Counted from the stretch's first letter, positions 8,794-17,411 are shown. The stretch: 46,845 nucleotides of DNA from JBDKVA01 sp039679375 (GCA_039679375.1 JBDKVA010000152.1:1-46845), one strand, 5' to 3'. Numbers and translations: made by a program. Notes: a model not told the origin generated them from the sequence alone.

Positions 8794-9813
8794 ATGAGAG
8801 ACCAGTTGAACAATATAAAGCTGGAAGCTGGGAAAAAACTGAATGAAGCGAAAACTGCAGCTGAACTTGAAAATCTGCGTTTGCAATACCTGGGCAAAAA
8901 AGGCGAGCTGACTGCAGTTTTAAGAGGGATGGGCGCACTGACACCGGAGGAAAGGCCTGTTATCGGCCAGCTTGCCAATGAGGTCAGAAGCTTCGTGGAA
9001 GATAAACTTGAGGAGGCCGTAAAAAATCTGCAAAAGAAGGAACAGCATCAGATACTGGAGAAGGAGACCATCGACGTAACCATACCGGGCAAGAAGCGTG
9101 TGATTGGAAAGAAGCATCCTCTCAGCATTGTGCTCGATGAAATAAAGGATGTATTCACCTCCATGGGCTACGAGATCGCCGAAGGACCTGAAGTGGAGCT
9201 GGATTACTACAACTTTGAAGCGTTGAACATCCCGGCCGGCCATCCGGCAAGGGACACCCAGGACACCTTCTACATCAATGACAGGATTCTGCTGAGGACG
9301 CAGACATCTCCTGTGCAGATCAGGGTCATGGAGAGCAAGAAGCCGCCCATCAAGATCATCTGCCCCGGCAGGGTATACCGTTCCGACGCAGTGGATGCCA
9401 CTCACTCGCCGATCTTCCATCAGGTGGAGGGGCTGGTTGTTGACCGCGGAGTAACGATGGGCGATCTGGTTGGAACGCTTGAGCTGTTTGCCAGGAGCCT
9501 GTTCGGCGAAAATACGAAAATAAGGCTGAGGCCTCACCATTTCCCGTTCACGGAGCCCAGCGCGGAGGTGGACGTTTCCTGCTGGTCATGCGGAGGCAAA
9601 GGCTGCAGGATTTGCAAGAACGAAGGCTGGATTGAGATACTTGGAGCCGGAATGGTTCACCCGAAGGTGCTGGAGACTTGCGGCATCGATTCTTCCATAT
9701 ACAGCGGGTTTGCTTTCGGCCTCGGCGCTGAAAGGACAACCATGGGAAGATTCAATATCGATGATCTCAGGCTGCTGTATGAAAATGACATGCGTTTCCT
9801 GAAGCAGTTTTAA
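8794..9813 (+). CDS. pheS: Phenylalanyl-tRNA synthetase alpha subunit
   Basis: This 339-residue protein has the usual N-terminal coiled-coil arm (about residues 1-90), then the class II catalytic core with the motif 2 region (about 200-215, GRVYRSDAVDATHSPIFHQ) and the motif 3 region (GFAFGLGAERTTM) near the end. A cysteine-rich segment (SCWSCGGKGC) lies where bacterial PheS carries it. It binds ATP, phenylalanine and the tRNA acceptor end in an alpha2-beta2 enzyme with PheT. The frame is open from 8728, but AAGGAGG with correct spacing selects ATG 8794. It follows the T-box leader. Confidence 0.97.
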   Translation: MRDQLNNIKLEAGKKLNEAKTAAELENLRLQYLGKKGELTAVLRGMGALTPEERPVIGQLANEVRSFVEDKLEEAVKNLQKKEQHQILEKETIDVTIPGKKRVIGKKHPLSIVLDEIKDVFTSMGYEIAEGPEVELDYYNFEALNIPAGHPARDTQDTFYINDRILLRTQTSPVQIRVMESKKPPIKIICPGRVYRSDAVDATHSPIFHQVEGLVVDRGVTMGDLVGTLELFARSLFGENTKIRLRPHHFPFTEPSAEVDVSCWSCGGKGCRICKNEGWIEILGAGMVHPKVLETCGIDSSIYSGFAFGLGAERTTMGRFNIDDLRLLYENDMRFLKQF

Positions 9814-9957
9814 CCGTTCGGCGGCACGCCTTAAGCAAGGGAGCCGCGTTCACGGCCGGGATTGCATGACTGGCCGGTTTCTGAATTTGTGAAGCAGACT
9901 GCTTCCATAACAGCGAATTTTTGAAGCATACCTGAAGTCAGAAGGGAGAGAAAATAA

Positions 9958-12348
9958 ATGAAATTACCGTTAAAATGGTTAAAAGATTATACAGATATCA
10001 ATGCAAGCCCGAAGGAATATGCAGACGCCATGACCATGTCGGGCTCAAAGGTGGAGGGAATCGAGAACATCGGAGAGGAAATAGACAAGGTAGTAGTTGG
10101 AAGGATCATCAGTATTGAGAAACATCCGGATGCAGACCGCCTGCTGGTAACACAGGTGGATGTGGGCAATGGCTCTGTTCAGATCGTCACCGGAGCTTCG
10201 AATATAAAAGTGAATGATCTGATTCCGGTGGCGCTGGACGGTTCCAGCCTGCCCGGAGGCAAGAAGATCAAAAAGGGAAAACTGCGCGGAGTGGAATCCT
10301 GCGGCATGATGTGCTCTATTTCCGAACTGGGAGTCACAAAGGAAGAGTACCCCAATGCGATTGAGGATGGCATATTCATACTGGAGGGAGAGCTTGTACC
10401 GGGAACAGATATTAAAGATGTGCTGGGATTGAATGAAACGGTTGTGGATTTCGAAATCACCTCAAACAGGCCTGACTGCTTCAGCATTCTTGGACTGGCA
10501 AGGGAATCCGCGGCTACTTTCGGTACGGTATTCAAAAAACCTGAGATCAAGGTGAAGGAAACCGGTGACCCGGTACAGGGGCAGGCTTCCGTAGAGATAA
10601 ATGCTCCCGAGCTTTGCTCGCGTTACGCTGCAAGGATCGTAAAGGACGTTAAAATCGAACCGTCACCGCGCTGGATGAAGGAACGCCTGAAGGCGTCCGG
10701 AGTCCGTCCGATCAACAACATCGTTGACATAACAAACTACGTCATGCTTGAGCTCGGGCAGCCGATGCATGCATTTGACCTGGAATATCTGAAGGGACAC
10801 AGGATCATCGTAAGAAATGCTGCGGATGGGGAGAAAATGCGGACACTGGACGGCCAGGACAGAACACTTGACCCGACCATGCTGGTAATTGCCGATAAAG
10901 AAAAGGCGGTTGCGGTAGCAGGTGTTATGGGCGGCGAAAACAGTGAGATTATGCCGGAAACGAAAGCTATATTGTTTGAGTCGGCCACCTTCAACGGCAT
11001 TTCCGTCAGATTGACCGCTAAGAAACTGGGCATGAGGACGGAAGCCTCCGGACGTTTTGAGAAGGGGCTTGATCCCGAAAATGCCATCTATGCCGTTAAC
11101 AGGGCCGCGCAGCTGGTTGAGCAGCTTGGTGCTGGAACGGTATGCAAGGGGATCATTGATTGTTATCCAAGTAAAGCAGTAAAGAAAACAATACCATTTA
11201 AACCCGGACGCATCAATGCACTGCTCGGTACTGATATAAGCACGGAGAAAATGAAAGAAATTTTCAGGCTGCTTGAAATTGAAGTGAATGAAGCGGCGTA
11301 CACTGCTACTGCTCCGACCTTCAGGCCTGATCTGGAATGCGAAGCGGATCTTGCGGAGGAGGTAGCCAGATTCTATGGCTACAATAATATCAGGGCAACT
11401 TTGCTGGAGGGTAAGGCCGCTACGATCGGAAACAGAACGTGGAAGCAGAAAATAGAGCAGCTTATCCGCCAGACGATGCTCTCATGTGGTTTGTCGGAGG
11501 CTTACACCTATTCATTTACAAGCCCGAAGGTATTTGACAGGATCAGGCTCCCTGAGGAAAGTGAACTGAGGAAAACAGTCGTCATTACAAATCCGCTGGG
11601 CGAAGATTTCAGCATCATGAGGACGACTACACTGCCGGATATGCTTGAGGTGCTTGCCACAAACTACAACAGGAGGGTGGAGGAGGCAAGGCTGTTTGAG
11701 ATGTCTCATGTGTATATTCCCAAAAGCCTTCCGTTGACGGAGCTCCCTTATGAAAAACCGGTACTGACCATTGGAATGTATGGCAATGCGGATTTTTACG
11801 ACTTGTCCGGCGTTGCGGAAGAACTGTTGTATGTCATGGGAATAAGGAATTATGAACTGGAGCCTGTAGAAGACAATACTTCCTTCCATCCAGGAAGGAC
11901 TGCAAAGCTGCTTATCAATGGCAAAGAGTGCGGCATCCTCGGCGAGATTCATCCCGATGTGGCGGAGGAATTCGGAGCTGCACAGAAGAATTATATCGGA
12001 ATGATCGATATCGAGCCGTTGGTGAAAGGCGCATGCCTGAAACCGGATTATAAGCCGCTTCCAAGGTTTCCGGCTGTCTCACGGGATATCGCCATGCTTG
12101 TGGACGACCGGGTGCTCGTCAAACAGATCGAACAGCTGATCCGTGCAAAAGCAGGCAAAATACTTGAAGAAATCAAGCTTTTTGATGTTTATAAGGGCAA
12201 ACAGGTACCTGACGGAAAGAAGAGCGTCGCCTATTCCATCACATTCAGGGCAGCCGACAGGACGCTGACTGATGACGAAGTCGGCAAGGCTATGGATAGC
12301 ATTATGAAGGCGCTGTCCGACAAGCTCGGCGCCCAGCTTAGAGAATGA
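9958..12348 (+). CDS. pheT: Phenylalanyl-tRNA synthetase beta subunit
   Basis: This 796-residue protein has normal length for bacterial PheT. Visible domains in order are the EMAP/tRNA-binding fold (about 40-150), the B3/B4 editing domain (about 210-390), B5 (about 405-475), the catalytic-like core (about 480-680) and a C-terminal ferredoxin-like anticodon-binding domain (about 700-796, beginning near PLPRFPAVSRDIAMLV). It completes the heterotetramer and hydrolyses mischarged Tyr-tRNA-Phe. It lies 144 bp after pheS with no terminator seen between them, so the two are co-transcribed from the T-box promoter. GGGAGAG precedes ATG 9958. Confidence 0.97.
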   Translation: MKLPLKWLKDYTDINASPKEYADAMTMSGSKVEGIENIGEEIDKVVVGRIISIEKHPDADRLLVTQVDVGNGSVQIVTGASNIKVNDLIPVALDGSSLPGGKKIKKGKLRGVESCGMMCSISELGVTKEEYPNAIEDGIFILEGELVPGTDIKDVLGLNETVVDFEITSNRPDCFSILGLARESAATFGTVFKKPEIKVKETGDPVQGQASVEINAPELCSRYAARIVKDVKIEPSPRWMKERLKASGVRPINNIVDITNYVMLELGQPMHAFDLEYLKGHRIIVRNAADGEKMRTLDGQDRTLDPTMLVIADKEKAVAVAGVMGGENSEIMPETKAILFESATFNGISVRLTAKKLGMRTEASGRFEKGLDPENAIYAVNRAAQLVEQLGAGTVCKGIIDCYPSKAVKKTIPFKPGRINALLGTDISTEKMKEIFRLLEIEVNEAAYTATAPTFRPDLECEADLAEEVARFYGYNNIRATLLEGKAATIGNRTWKQKIEQLIRQTMLSCGLSEAYTYSFTSPKVFDRIRLPEESELRKTVVITNPLGEDFSIMRTTTLPDMLEVLATNYNRRVEEARLFEMSHVYIPKSLPLTELPYEKPVLTIGMYGNADFYDLSGVAEELLYVMGIRNYELEPVEDNTSFHPGRTAKLLINGKECGILGEIHPDVAEEFGAAQKNYIGMIDIEPLVKGACLKPDYKPLPRFPAVSRDIAMLVDDRVLVKQIEQLIRAKAGKILEEIKLFDVYKGKQVPDGKKSVAYSITFRAADRTLTDDEVGKAMDSIMKALSDKLGAQLRE

Positions 12349-12683
12349 GGCGAAACCGGGAAGTTATGCCGTACGAGTGATGTTTTGCTGCTAAAGCCAT
12401 GCTCCCGTATAATAAACGCAAAAAAATATATGCGTATGCAGAATTGGTCTTTGTGTTATTTACAGAAGTAATCGAAGGTAATCGGACGCATAATGGAAAA
12501 GACATTATGCGTTCGATATCGTTGTATATCCCGTATGAGTATTATATAATAAATATATCGGAAAAAAATATGACGCCGGTTAGCAAATGCATGTGAACCG
12601 GCACAATACGGTTTAATTATAATTGATATTGCAGCTGTTTGACGAAAGCAAATATAAAATATGTAAAAATGGAAGTGTTTTAT
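12349..12683. other. Intergenic region with two strong hairpins
   Basis: There is no convincing gene here. Two inverted repeats stand out. One has 15-bp arms (12481-12495 and 12503-12517, one G:U-type mismatch) around a 7-nt loop. The other has 7-bp arms GCCGGTT/AACCGGC (12575-12581 and 12596-12602). Neither has a T run, so the first is at best an imperfect terminator for pheT. TTGCAG (12629-12634) and TATAAA (12653-12658), 18 bp apart, could be the promoter of the regulator gene that follows. Confidence 0.45.
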
Positions 12684-13313
12684 TTGATCGACAATGTTTC
12701 TCCGCCTCTTTACCTTCAAATAGCAGTCGATATAGCATCCCGGATAGCTCGGGGCGATCTTAAGGAGAAAAGTAAAATATACGGCAGGTCGGTTATGTCC
12801 TCCGAGTACGGTGTATCCCCTGAAACAATAAGAAGATCACTTAAGTTGCTTTCCGACATGAATGTAGTTGATATAAAACAAAGCAGCGGTGCTGTCGTAC
12901 TTTCGAAAAAGAACGCAAAGGAGTATGTTGACCGCTTCAAAGGGCAGGTAAATACCCGTTCCCTTCATGTGCAGCTTAAGAATCTTATAGCGGAACAAAA
13001 CATGATCAGCAAACAGATAACTGACATAACCGACACAATAATACGTACTGATGTAAAATGGTCACATTTCAATCCGCTTCAAAATTTTGAAATTGATATT
13101 GATGAGAACTCGGCGGTTGTAGGGAAAAGTATAAGCGATCTGAATTTTTGGCATGCGACAGGAGCTACTATTGTTGCTATCCGGCGAGGAGATAATATTA
13201 TATTGTCTCCCGGGCCGTATGCAGTAATTTCTGCGAATGATACTGTTATATTTATCGGGGATCAATCGGCTGTAAATGCTGTAAGGATGTTTGTTCTGCC
13301 TAAAAAAGATTAG
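12684..13313 (+). CDS. busR: BusR-like regulator: GntR-type winged helix plus RCK_C (TrkA_C) domain
   Basis: The protein is 209 residues from TTG 12684. The N-terminal GntR-type winged helix (about 1-75) includes PPLYLQIAVDIASRIARGDL and the recognition region YGVSPETIRRSLKLL. A coiled linker (about 80-120) and a C-terminal RCK_C domain follow (about 130-209, ending VIFIGDQSAVNAVRMFV). The same order is known in BusR of Lactococcus and Streptococcus, a repressor of betaine uptake that binds cyclic di-AMP through RCK_C. The betaine transporter directly downstream supports the same job. The frame is open to 12639, but GGAAG at 12671-12675 lies 8 bp before the TTG. Ligand binding is inferred from the family. 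Confidence 0.82.
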   Translation: MIDNVSPPLYLQIAVDIASRIARGDLKEKSKIYGRSVMSSEYGVSPETIRRSLKLLSDMNVVDIKQSSGAVVLSKKNAKEYVDRFKGQVNTRSLHVQLKNLIAEQNMISKQITDITDTIIRTDVKWSHFNPLQNFEIDIDENSAVVGKSISDLNFWHATGATIVAIRRGDNIILSPGPYAVISANDTVIFIGDQSAVNAVRMFVLPKKD

Positions 13314-13402
13314 CAGCTTATTGCCGCGAAATTACAATAAAAAAAAGTTACGCATTTGCGGCAATATGTACATTCGTTGGGTTGTGGGCGGTAGCCCGCA
13401 TT
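13311..13402 (+). repeat. Inverted repeat copy A, left of the betaine transporter operon
   Basis: Bases 13368-13402 match the reverse complement of 16771-16805 with one mismatch in 35. Weaker similarity continues left to about 13311, including AGCTTATT and an A-rich tract. The unit contains two hairpins: ATTGCCGC/GCGGCAAT arms, and GTGGGC-ggta-GCCCGC. It overlaps the end of the busR-like gene by a few bases. Confidence 0.85.
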
Positions 13403-13451
13403 AGCATGTAAAGCAGCCTGGAAACGGGTAAATTTTAAGGCTAGTATTCCT

Positions 13452-13487
13452 AAAAGGTGCGGTTTTTGTAAAATCCGTACCTTTTTT
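13452..13487 (+). terminator. Terminator after the BusR-like gene
   Basis: AAAAGGTGCGG pairs with a downstream CCGTACCTTTT arm (one G:U pair and one internal mismatch) and runs into T6. The A run on the other side lets it work in both directions. Confidence 0.7.
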
Positions 13488-13502
13488 GCAATGCGTTTTT
13501 TC

Positions 13503-13579
13503 TTGACAACCGACAACCTATAATTTAAAATGAATATGTCGGACCGACAACTTCAATATTTTACAAGGTTGTCTATAAT
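13503..13579 (+). promoter_or_regulatory. Promoter and candidate BusR operator of the betaine transporter operon
   Basis: TTGACA (13503-13508) with a 17-bp spacer and TAAAAT (13526-13531) forms the likely promoter. The same stretch holds a cluster of related motifs: GACAACC twice in tandem (13505-13511, 13512-13518), a palindrome GTCGGACCGAC (13538-13548) followed by AAC, and an inverted GGTTGTC (13567-13573). Overlap of the motifs with the promoter suits a repressor. Assignment to the BusR-like protein is inference from gene order. Confidence 0.5.
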
Positions 13580-13644
13580 CAAACTACACAGAAATGTTTG
13601 CCTTATAATAGTACTTATTATTAAATTTGATGGGGGGATAAAAA

Positions 13645-14646
13645 TTGAAAAAGATATCATTATTACTATTGGCCTGTTTGTCTGCATTATTTCTTTTAAG
13701 CGCCTGCTCCGGCCCGGACACAAGCGGTGACAGGACCATAAAGGCGGTATTTGCCGACGCCGGATGGGACAGTATCCGCTTTCATAACGCAGTTGCAGCC
13801 TATATCGGTAAGTCTGCCTATAATATTGCGGGGGAAGATATTCCGGGTACTACTCCCATAACCTATAACGGACTTATTGCAGGCGATGTAGACGTTTATA
13901 TGGAAGTATGGGCAGACAATCTGCCGACATATAAAGATGATGTGGCAGCCGGGAGATTCAAGGAGCTCGGAGTTAATTTCGACGACAATAAGCAGGGCTT
14001 TTATGTTCCAATGTATGTAATAGAAGGTGATTCCGCACGCGGCATTAAGCCTGTGGCTCCGGACCTGAAAACAGTGGCCGATCTGAAAAAATACAGCAAT
14101 GTATTTAAGGATCCGGATGATAAATCAAAGGGAAGAATATACGGAGCTATATCGGGATGGCAGATAGATGAGGTTATGCGGAATAAGTACAAATTCTATG
14201 GTTTGGATGAAAACTACAACTATTTTGACCCTGGTTCCGAAGCGGCTTCTGTTGCGGCAATCGCAGCAGCTTATGAAAAGGGCGAGCCGATTGTTTCTTA
14301 TCACTGGGAGCCTACATGGCTGACAGGAAAATTGGATCTGGTGCTTCTGGAAGATGCGCCTTATGATGAAAAGCTATATCAGCTGGGACAAACAGAATGC
14401 CCTTCTATGAATATTTACATTTGCGTCAGTAATACATTTTATAAAAAGGCTCCGGAATATTGTGAATTTCTGGGTAAATACCAGACATCAAGCGCCCTTA
14501 CCGCTGAGGCTCTTGCCTATATAGAAGAAAATGATGCAACTATGGAAGAAGCTGCCAAATGGTTCCTTAAGGAGCATGACGAGCTGATTTCAGACTGGCT
14601 GCCCGAAAATAAGGCCAAGTTGGTACGCAGCAGGCTGAAGGAATAG
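13645..14646 (+). CDS. opuAC: Glycine betaine/proline-type ABC substrate-binding lipoprotein
   Basis: This 333-residue protein begins with a lipoprotein signal peptide ending in the lipobox LLSAC (Cys21), so it is anchored outside the membrane. The mature part is an OpuAC/ProX-type fold: DAGWDSIRFHNAVA, then the GDVDVYMEVWADN segment and VSYHWEPTWL, which supply the tryptophans that usually form the aromatic cage for quaternary amines. The expected ligand is glycine betaine or a related osmolyte. The start is TTG 13645 after a GGGGGGA ribosome site. It is the first gene of a three-gene operon and probably under the BusR-like repressor. Confidence 0.88.
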   Translation: MKKISLLLLACLSALFLLSACSGPDTSGDRTIKAVFADAGWDSIRFHNAVAAYIGKSAYNIAGEDIPGTTPITYNGLIAGDVDVYMEVWADNLPTYKDDVAAGRFKELGVNFDDNKQGFYVPMYVIEGDSARGIKPVAPDLKTVADLKKYSNVFKDPDDKSKGRIYGAISGWQIDEVMRNKYKFYGLDENYNYFDPGSEAASVAAIAAAYEKGEPIVSYHWEPTWLTGKLDLVLLEDAPYDEKLYQLGQTECPSMNIYICVSNTFYKKAPEYCEFLGKYQTSSALTAEALAYIEENDATMEEAAKWFLKEHDELISDWLPENKAKLVRSRLKE

Positions 14647-14709
14647 CCTTGATTATATTCTGTAAGTTAGTCATATTTCATTATGCCGAAGTAGACAGGA
14701 GCGGTCATT

Positions 14710-15585
14710 ATGCCGGAGTGGTTTGTAGAATTTCCTACATCAGTAAAAATAAATATTAAAGATGCCATAGACAATTTGGTTGATTATATGGTTGTTAACT
14801 GGGAGCCATTTTTTGATGGGCTCACAAACATCCTGCGCGGCCTGTTAAACGGAATTGGCGCTGTTGTCAATATCATTCCATGGTGGCTTCTCATTGCCGC
14901 AGTGTTTTTCATCACGTGGAAAACAAGCCGTAAAATAGTAAATGCATTCCTGTATTCGGCCTTATTATTCTGTATAGGAGCTATGGGATTATGGTCATAT
15001 ATGAACCAGACTCTTACCATTATTATAGCATCTGTTATGATATCGATACTTATCGGGTTCCCAACAGGGATACTGGTATCCTCCAGCAGCCGTTTTAATT
15101 CGGCAGTACGGCCTGTATTGGATACGATGCAGACAATGCCGAGTTTTGTTTATCTTATTCCTGCGGTTATGCTTTTAGGCCTTGGTAATGTACCTGCTGT
15201 CATAGCTACAACCATATATGCAGTTCCTCCAATGATACGCCTTACCAGCCACGGCATCCAACAGGTGGATAAAGAGGTGGTTGAGGCGGCAAAGTCTTTT
15301 GGCTCTACAAAGTGGCAGTCTTTGGTCAAAGTTCAGATTCCACAGGCTTTGCCGACAATTATGGCGGGAGTCAACCAGACTATTATGATGGCCATTGCAA
15401 TGGTCGTGACCTGTTCAATGATAGGAGCTTCCGGTCTTGGCCAGGAAGTCCTTATCAGCATCAACCGCCTTGAAACAGGGAGAGGATTCTCTGCCGGTAT
15501 TAGCATAGTAATTATTGCAATAATTATTGACAGGCTTACGCAGGGAATTGTCAGGAAAGGAGAGGAGTCAATTGAGCAGCAATAA
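14710..15585 (+). CDS. opuAB: Glycine betaine ABC transporter permease
   Basis: This 291-residue protein has about seven hydrophobic helices and the ABC permease coupling loop, with EVVEAAKSFGSTKWQSLVKV followed by QIPQALPTIMAGVNQ. It matches the ProW/OpuAB group in length and in the GLGNVPAVIATTIYAVPPMIR segment. Two copies, or a permease dimer, would form the membrane channel for the binding protein encoded just upstream. It begins 64 bp after that gene and its end overlaps the ATPase gene by 14 bp, which indicates translational coupling. Confidence 0.92.
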   Translation: MPEWFVEFPTSVKINIKDAIDNLVDYMVVNWEPFFDGLTNILRGLLNGIGAVVNIIPWWLLIAAVFFITWKTSRKIVNAFLYSALLFCIGAMGLWSYMNQTLTIIIASVMISILIGFPTGILVSSSSRFNSAVRPVLDTMQTMPSFVYLIPAVMLLGLGNVPAVIATTIYAVPPMIRLTSHGIQQVDKEVVEAAKSFGSTKWQSLVKVQIPQALPTIMAGVNQTIMMAIAMVVTCSMIGASGLGQEVLISINRLETGRGFSAGISIVIIAIIIDRLTQGIVRKGEESIEQQ

Positions 15586-16756
15586 GGATATTATTTTAAA
15601 AGTGGAGAACCTCTCCAAGCTTTATGGAGCCAACAAGACGGCTGCTTTTGAAATGCTGAAAAAAGGCTGCGGCAAAAGCGTTGTGGCAAAAGAATGCAGT
15701 GTTACCGTCGCAGTAAACGATGTATCATTTGAAGTCGAACGTGGGAAAATATTTGTCCTTATAGGCCTTTCGGGCTCGGGAAAATCAACGGTCATACGCT
15801 GCCTGAACCTTCTGCAGCATCCCACATCGGGAAATATATTGTTTGAAGGTAAAAGCATTTTGCATTTTAAGAGGAAGGAACTGCTCGAATACAGGCGGCA
15901 GAAGATTTCCATGGTATTTCAGAATTTTGGGCTGATGTCACACCGGGATGTGCTGGGGAATGTCGCCTATGGGCTGGAGGTTCGCAATGCAAATAAGGCG
16001 GCAAGGGAAGCCCGCTCAAGAGAGATGATAAGCCTGGTTGGATTGGAAGGCTCGGAGAATAAGAATATCTCCCAGCTGAGCGGAGGAATGCGGCAGCGTG
16101 TCGGGCTCGCGAGAGCGCTTGCAAATGATCCTGACATACTTCTTATGGATGAGCCGTTTTCCGCGCTGGACCCGCTTGTAAGGCGTGATATGCAGTTTGA
16201 ACTGCTGTCCATTCAGAAGAAACTAAATAAAACAGTAGTTTTTATCACACATGATATTAATGAAGCTTTTAAGCTGGGCGATACCGTTGCTATCATGAAA
16301 GACGGTGAAATTATACAAATTGATTCTCCGGAGGGTATGTCGTCTCATCCGGCCGATGAGTACGTTGAAAACTTCATAAACAGTGCTGACAAATCACAGA
16401 TTTACTCAGTCAAACATATAATGCAGATACCATCCTGCCTGATACATTCCAGGGACGGTGCAAACAATGCCATGAAACAGATGCGTGATCAGGGCGTTTC
16501 CAGTGCTTATGTGGTAGACGATGACCTGAAATTTGTAGGAATACTTACACTGGATAATGCCGTTAAGGTCAAGGCGGGTGGGAAAGACTTCCATGATGCG
16601 ATTACAAGAGATATACCGACTACTGCGGCTGATGTGTTGATTTCGGACTTGCTGCCGGTGGCTGCCTCGGCTCAGTTCCCCATTGCTGTAACGGACAAGG
16701 ACAACCACCTTATAGGAATTGTTACAAAAGCCTCGGTTTTATCATCATTAGTTTAG
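15572..16756 (+). CDS. opuAA: Glycine betaine ABC transporter ATPase with tandem CBS domains
   Basis: The protein is 394 residues from TTG 15572, preceded by an AGGAGAGGAG ribosome site; the frame is open upstream to 15527 inside the permease gene. Walker A is GLSGSGKS (65-72), the ABC signature is LSGGMRQRVGLARAL, and Walker B is ILLMDEPFSALDP. The N-terminal half also shows the extra insertion (FEMLKKG) typical of ProV/OpuAA. Two CBS motifs fill residues about 275-394. In this family CBS domains sense ionic strength or bind cyclic di-AMP to shut transport off. With the BusR-like RCK_C repressor, that suggests control of both transcription and transport activity by the same nucleotide, which is inference. 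Confidence 0.93.
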   Translation: MSSNKDIILKVENLSKLYGANKTAAFEMLKKGCGKSVVAKECSVTVAVNDVSFEVERGKIFVLIGLSGSGKSTVIRCLNLLQHPTSGNILFEGKSILHFKRKELLEYRRQKISMVFQNFGLMSHRDVLGNVAYGLEVRNANKAAREARSREMISLVGLEGSENKNISQLSGGMRQRVGLARALANDPDILLMDEPFSALDPLVRRDMQFELLSIQKKLNKTVVFITHDINEAFKLGDTVAIMKDGEIIQIDSPEGMSSHPADEYVENFINSADKSQIYSVKHIMQIPSCLIHSRDGANNAMKQMRDQGVSSAYVVDDDLKFVGILTLDNAVKVKAGGKDFHDAITRDIPTTAADVLISDLLPVAASAQFPIAVTDKDNHLIGIVTKASVLSSLV

Positions 16757-16770
16757 CAATACAAAATATC

Positions 16771-16870
16771 AATGTGGGCTACCGCCCACAACCCAACGAA
16801 TGTACTTATTGCCGCGAATGTGAAACTATTTTCTTGTTTTTTATTGCAATTTAGCTGGTAATAAGCTACT
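16771..16870 (-). repeat. Inverted repeat copy B, right of the betaine transporter operon
   Basis: The partner of copy A in opposite orientation. The core 16771-16805 differs from A at one of 35 bases. That base turns a G:T pair in A into an A:T pair in B within the small hairpin GTGGGC/GCCCAC, so pairing is kept. Similarity to A continues to about 16870 with gaps. Confidence 0.85.
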
Positions 16871-16871
16871 A

Positions 16872-16909
16872 AAAAAACGATGGCAGGATTATAACTGACA
16901 TCGTTTTTT
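16872..16909. terminator. Bidirectional terminator between the transporter operon and the spore protein gene
   Basis: AAAAAACGATG (from 16872) pairs perfectly with CATCGTTTTTT (to 16909) around a 16-nt loop. It has a T run on each strand and lies between two converging genes. Confidence 0.85.
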
Positions 16910-16929
16910 AATGCAATCATGCATTTTTT

Positions 16930-17151
16930 TTACTTCATTTCACGCTCAGCCTGCGCAATCATTTTCTTGACCATCTGCCCGCCGATGGGGCCGCCTTCAT
17001 GCCCATTTTGCGCAGCGGTAAGATTTCCCTTGTAATGGTCGTTGTTTTCCTTAACGAATTGCTCATGACCGATTTCCTTTGCGCATTCCATCTTGAACCT
17101 GTTTAATGCTTCCCTTTTTTCCGGGACCAGAGGAGTTTTTGGACTTGACAT
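16930..17151 (-). CDS. Alpha/beta-type small acid-soluble spore protein
   Basis: This 73-residue protein has the SASP pattern: LVPEKREALNRFKMECAKEIG, then a Tyr-Lys-Gly-Asn-Leu segment, then TAAQNGHEGGPIGGQMVKKMI. Such proteins coat and protect DNA in the dormant spore and are degraded at germination by the GPR protease, whose usual cut site falls in the EIGHEQF region. The insertion HEGGPIGG between QNG and QMVKKM is longer than the usual VGG. GAAGGTG precedes ATG 17151. Expression is expected in the forespore. This gene is the clearest sign that the organism sporulates. Confidence 0.9.
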   Translation of the reverse strand: MSSPKTPLVPEKREALNRFKMECAKEIGHEQFVKENNDHYKGNLTAAQNGHEGGPIGGQMVKKMIAQAEREMK

Positions 17152-17268
17152 CTATAATCACCTTCTTCATATTTATTTTTTTCCTCATTCATATTTTGAA
17201 CAGATTAATGATTATTAGTCTGTTAAATTTTGCGAGAGGTTTATTCTGTAGTTTTCACTGTAGTATTA

Positions 17269-17297
17269 TTGAATAAAATTTGCCATTTTGCTATAAT
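17269..17297 (+). promoter_or_regulatory. Promoter upstream of repeat C and pgi
   Basis: TTGAAT (17269-17274), a 17-bp spacer and TATAAT (17292-17297). The expected start, near 17304, falls on the first bases of the 110-bp repeat. Confidence 0.55.
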
Positions 17298-17301
17298 TAT
17301 A

Positions 17302-17411
17302 TACATTGAAAAAAAGAATTGGGATCACAAGTTTTTTCATATGTATTACCTTGATTTGATGTTGAACAAATTTTATTCATCCATTATCCCAAATCATTTG
17401 TTCAACTTATA
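17302..17411 (+). repeat. 110-bp inverted repeat copy C, in the pgi leader
   Basis: Bases 17302-17411 match the reverse complement of 19791-19899 with two substitutions and one single-base gap. A 10-bp perfect inverted repeat, GTTGAACAAA/TTTGTTCAAC, lies near its right end, and TTGGGAT can pair with ATCCCAA within the unit. On the minus strand it contains AAGG plus ATG and the beginning of a short frame, MKKLVIPI. No other gene lies in 17152-17552. Confidence 0.92.

Noticed and set aside
12399..12596. 65-codon plus-strand frame after pheT
   Set aside because: No good ribosome site, and it runs through a strong hairpin.
13503..13524. TTGACA with TATAAT as a promoter
   Set aside because: The spacer is only 10 bp. 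TAAAAT at 13526 with a 17-bp spacer is preferred.
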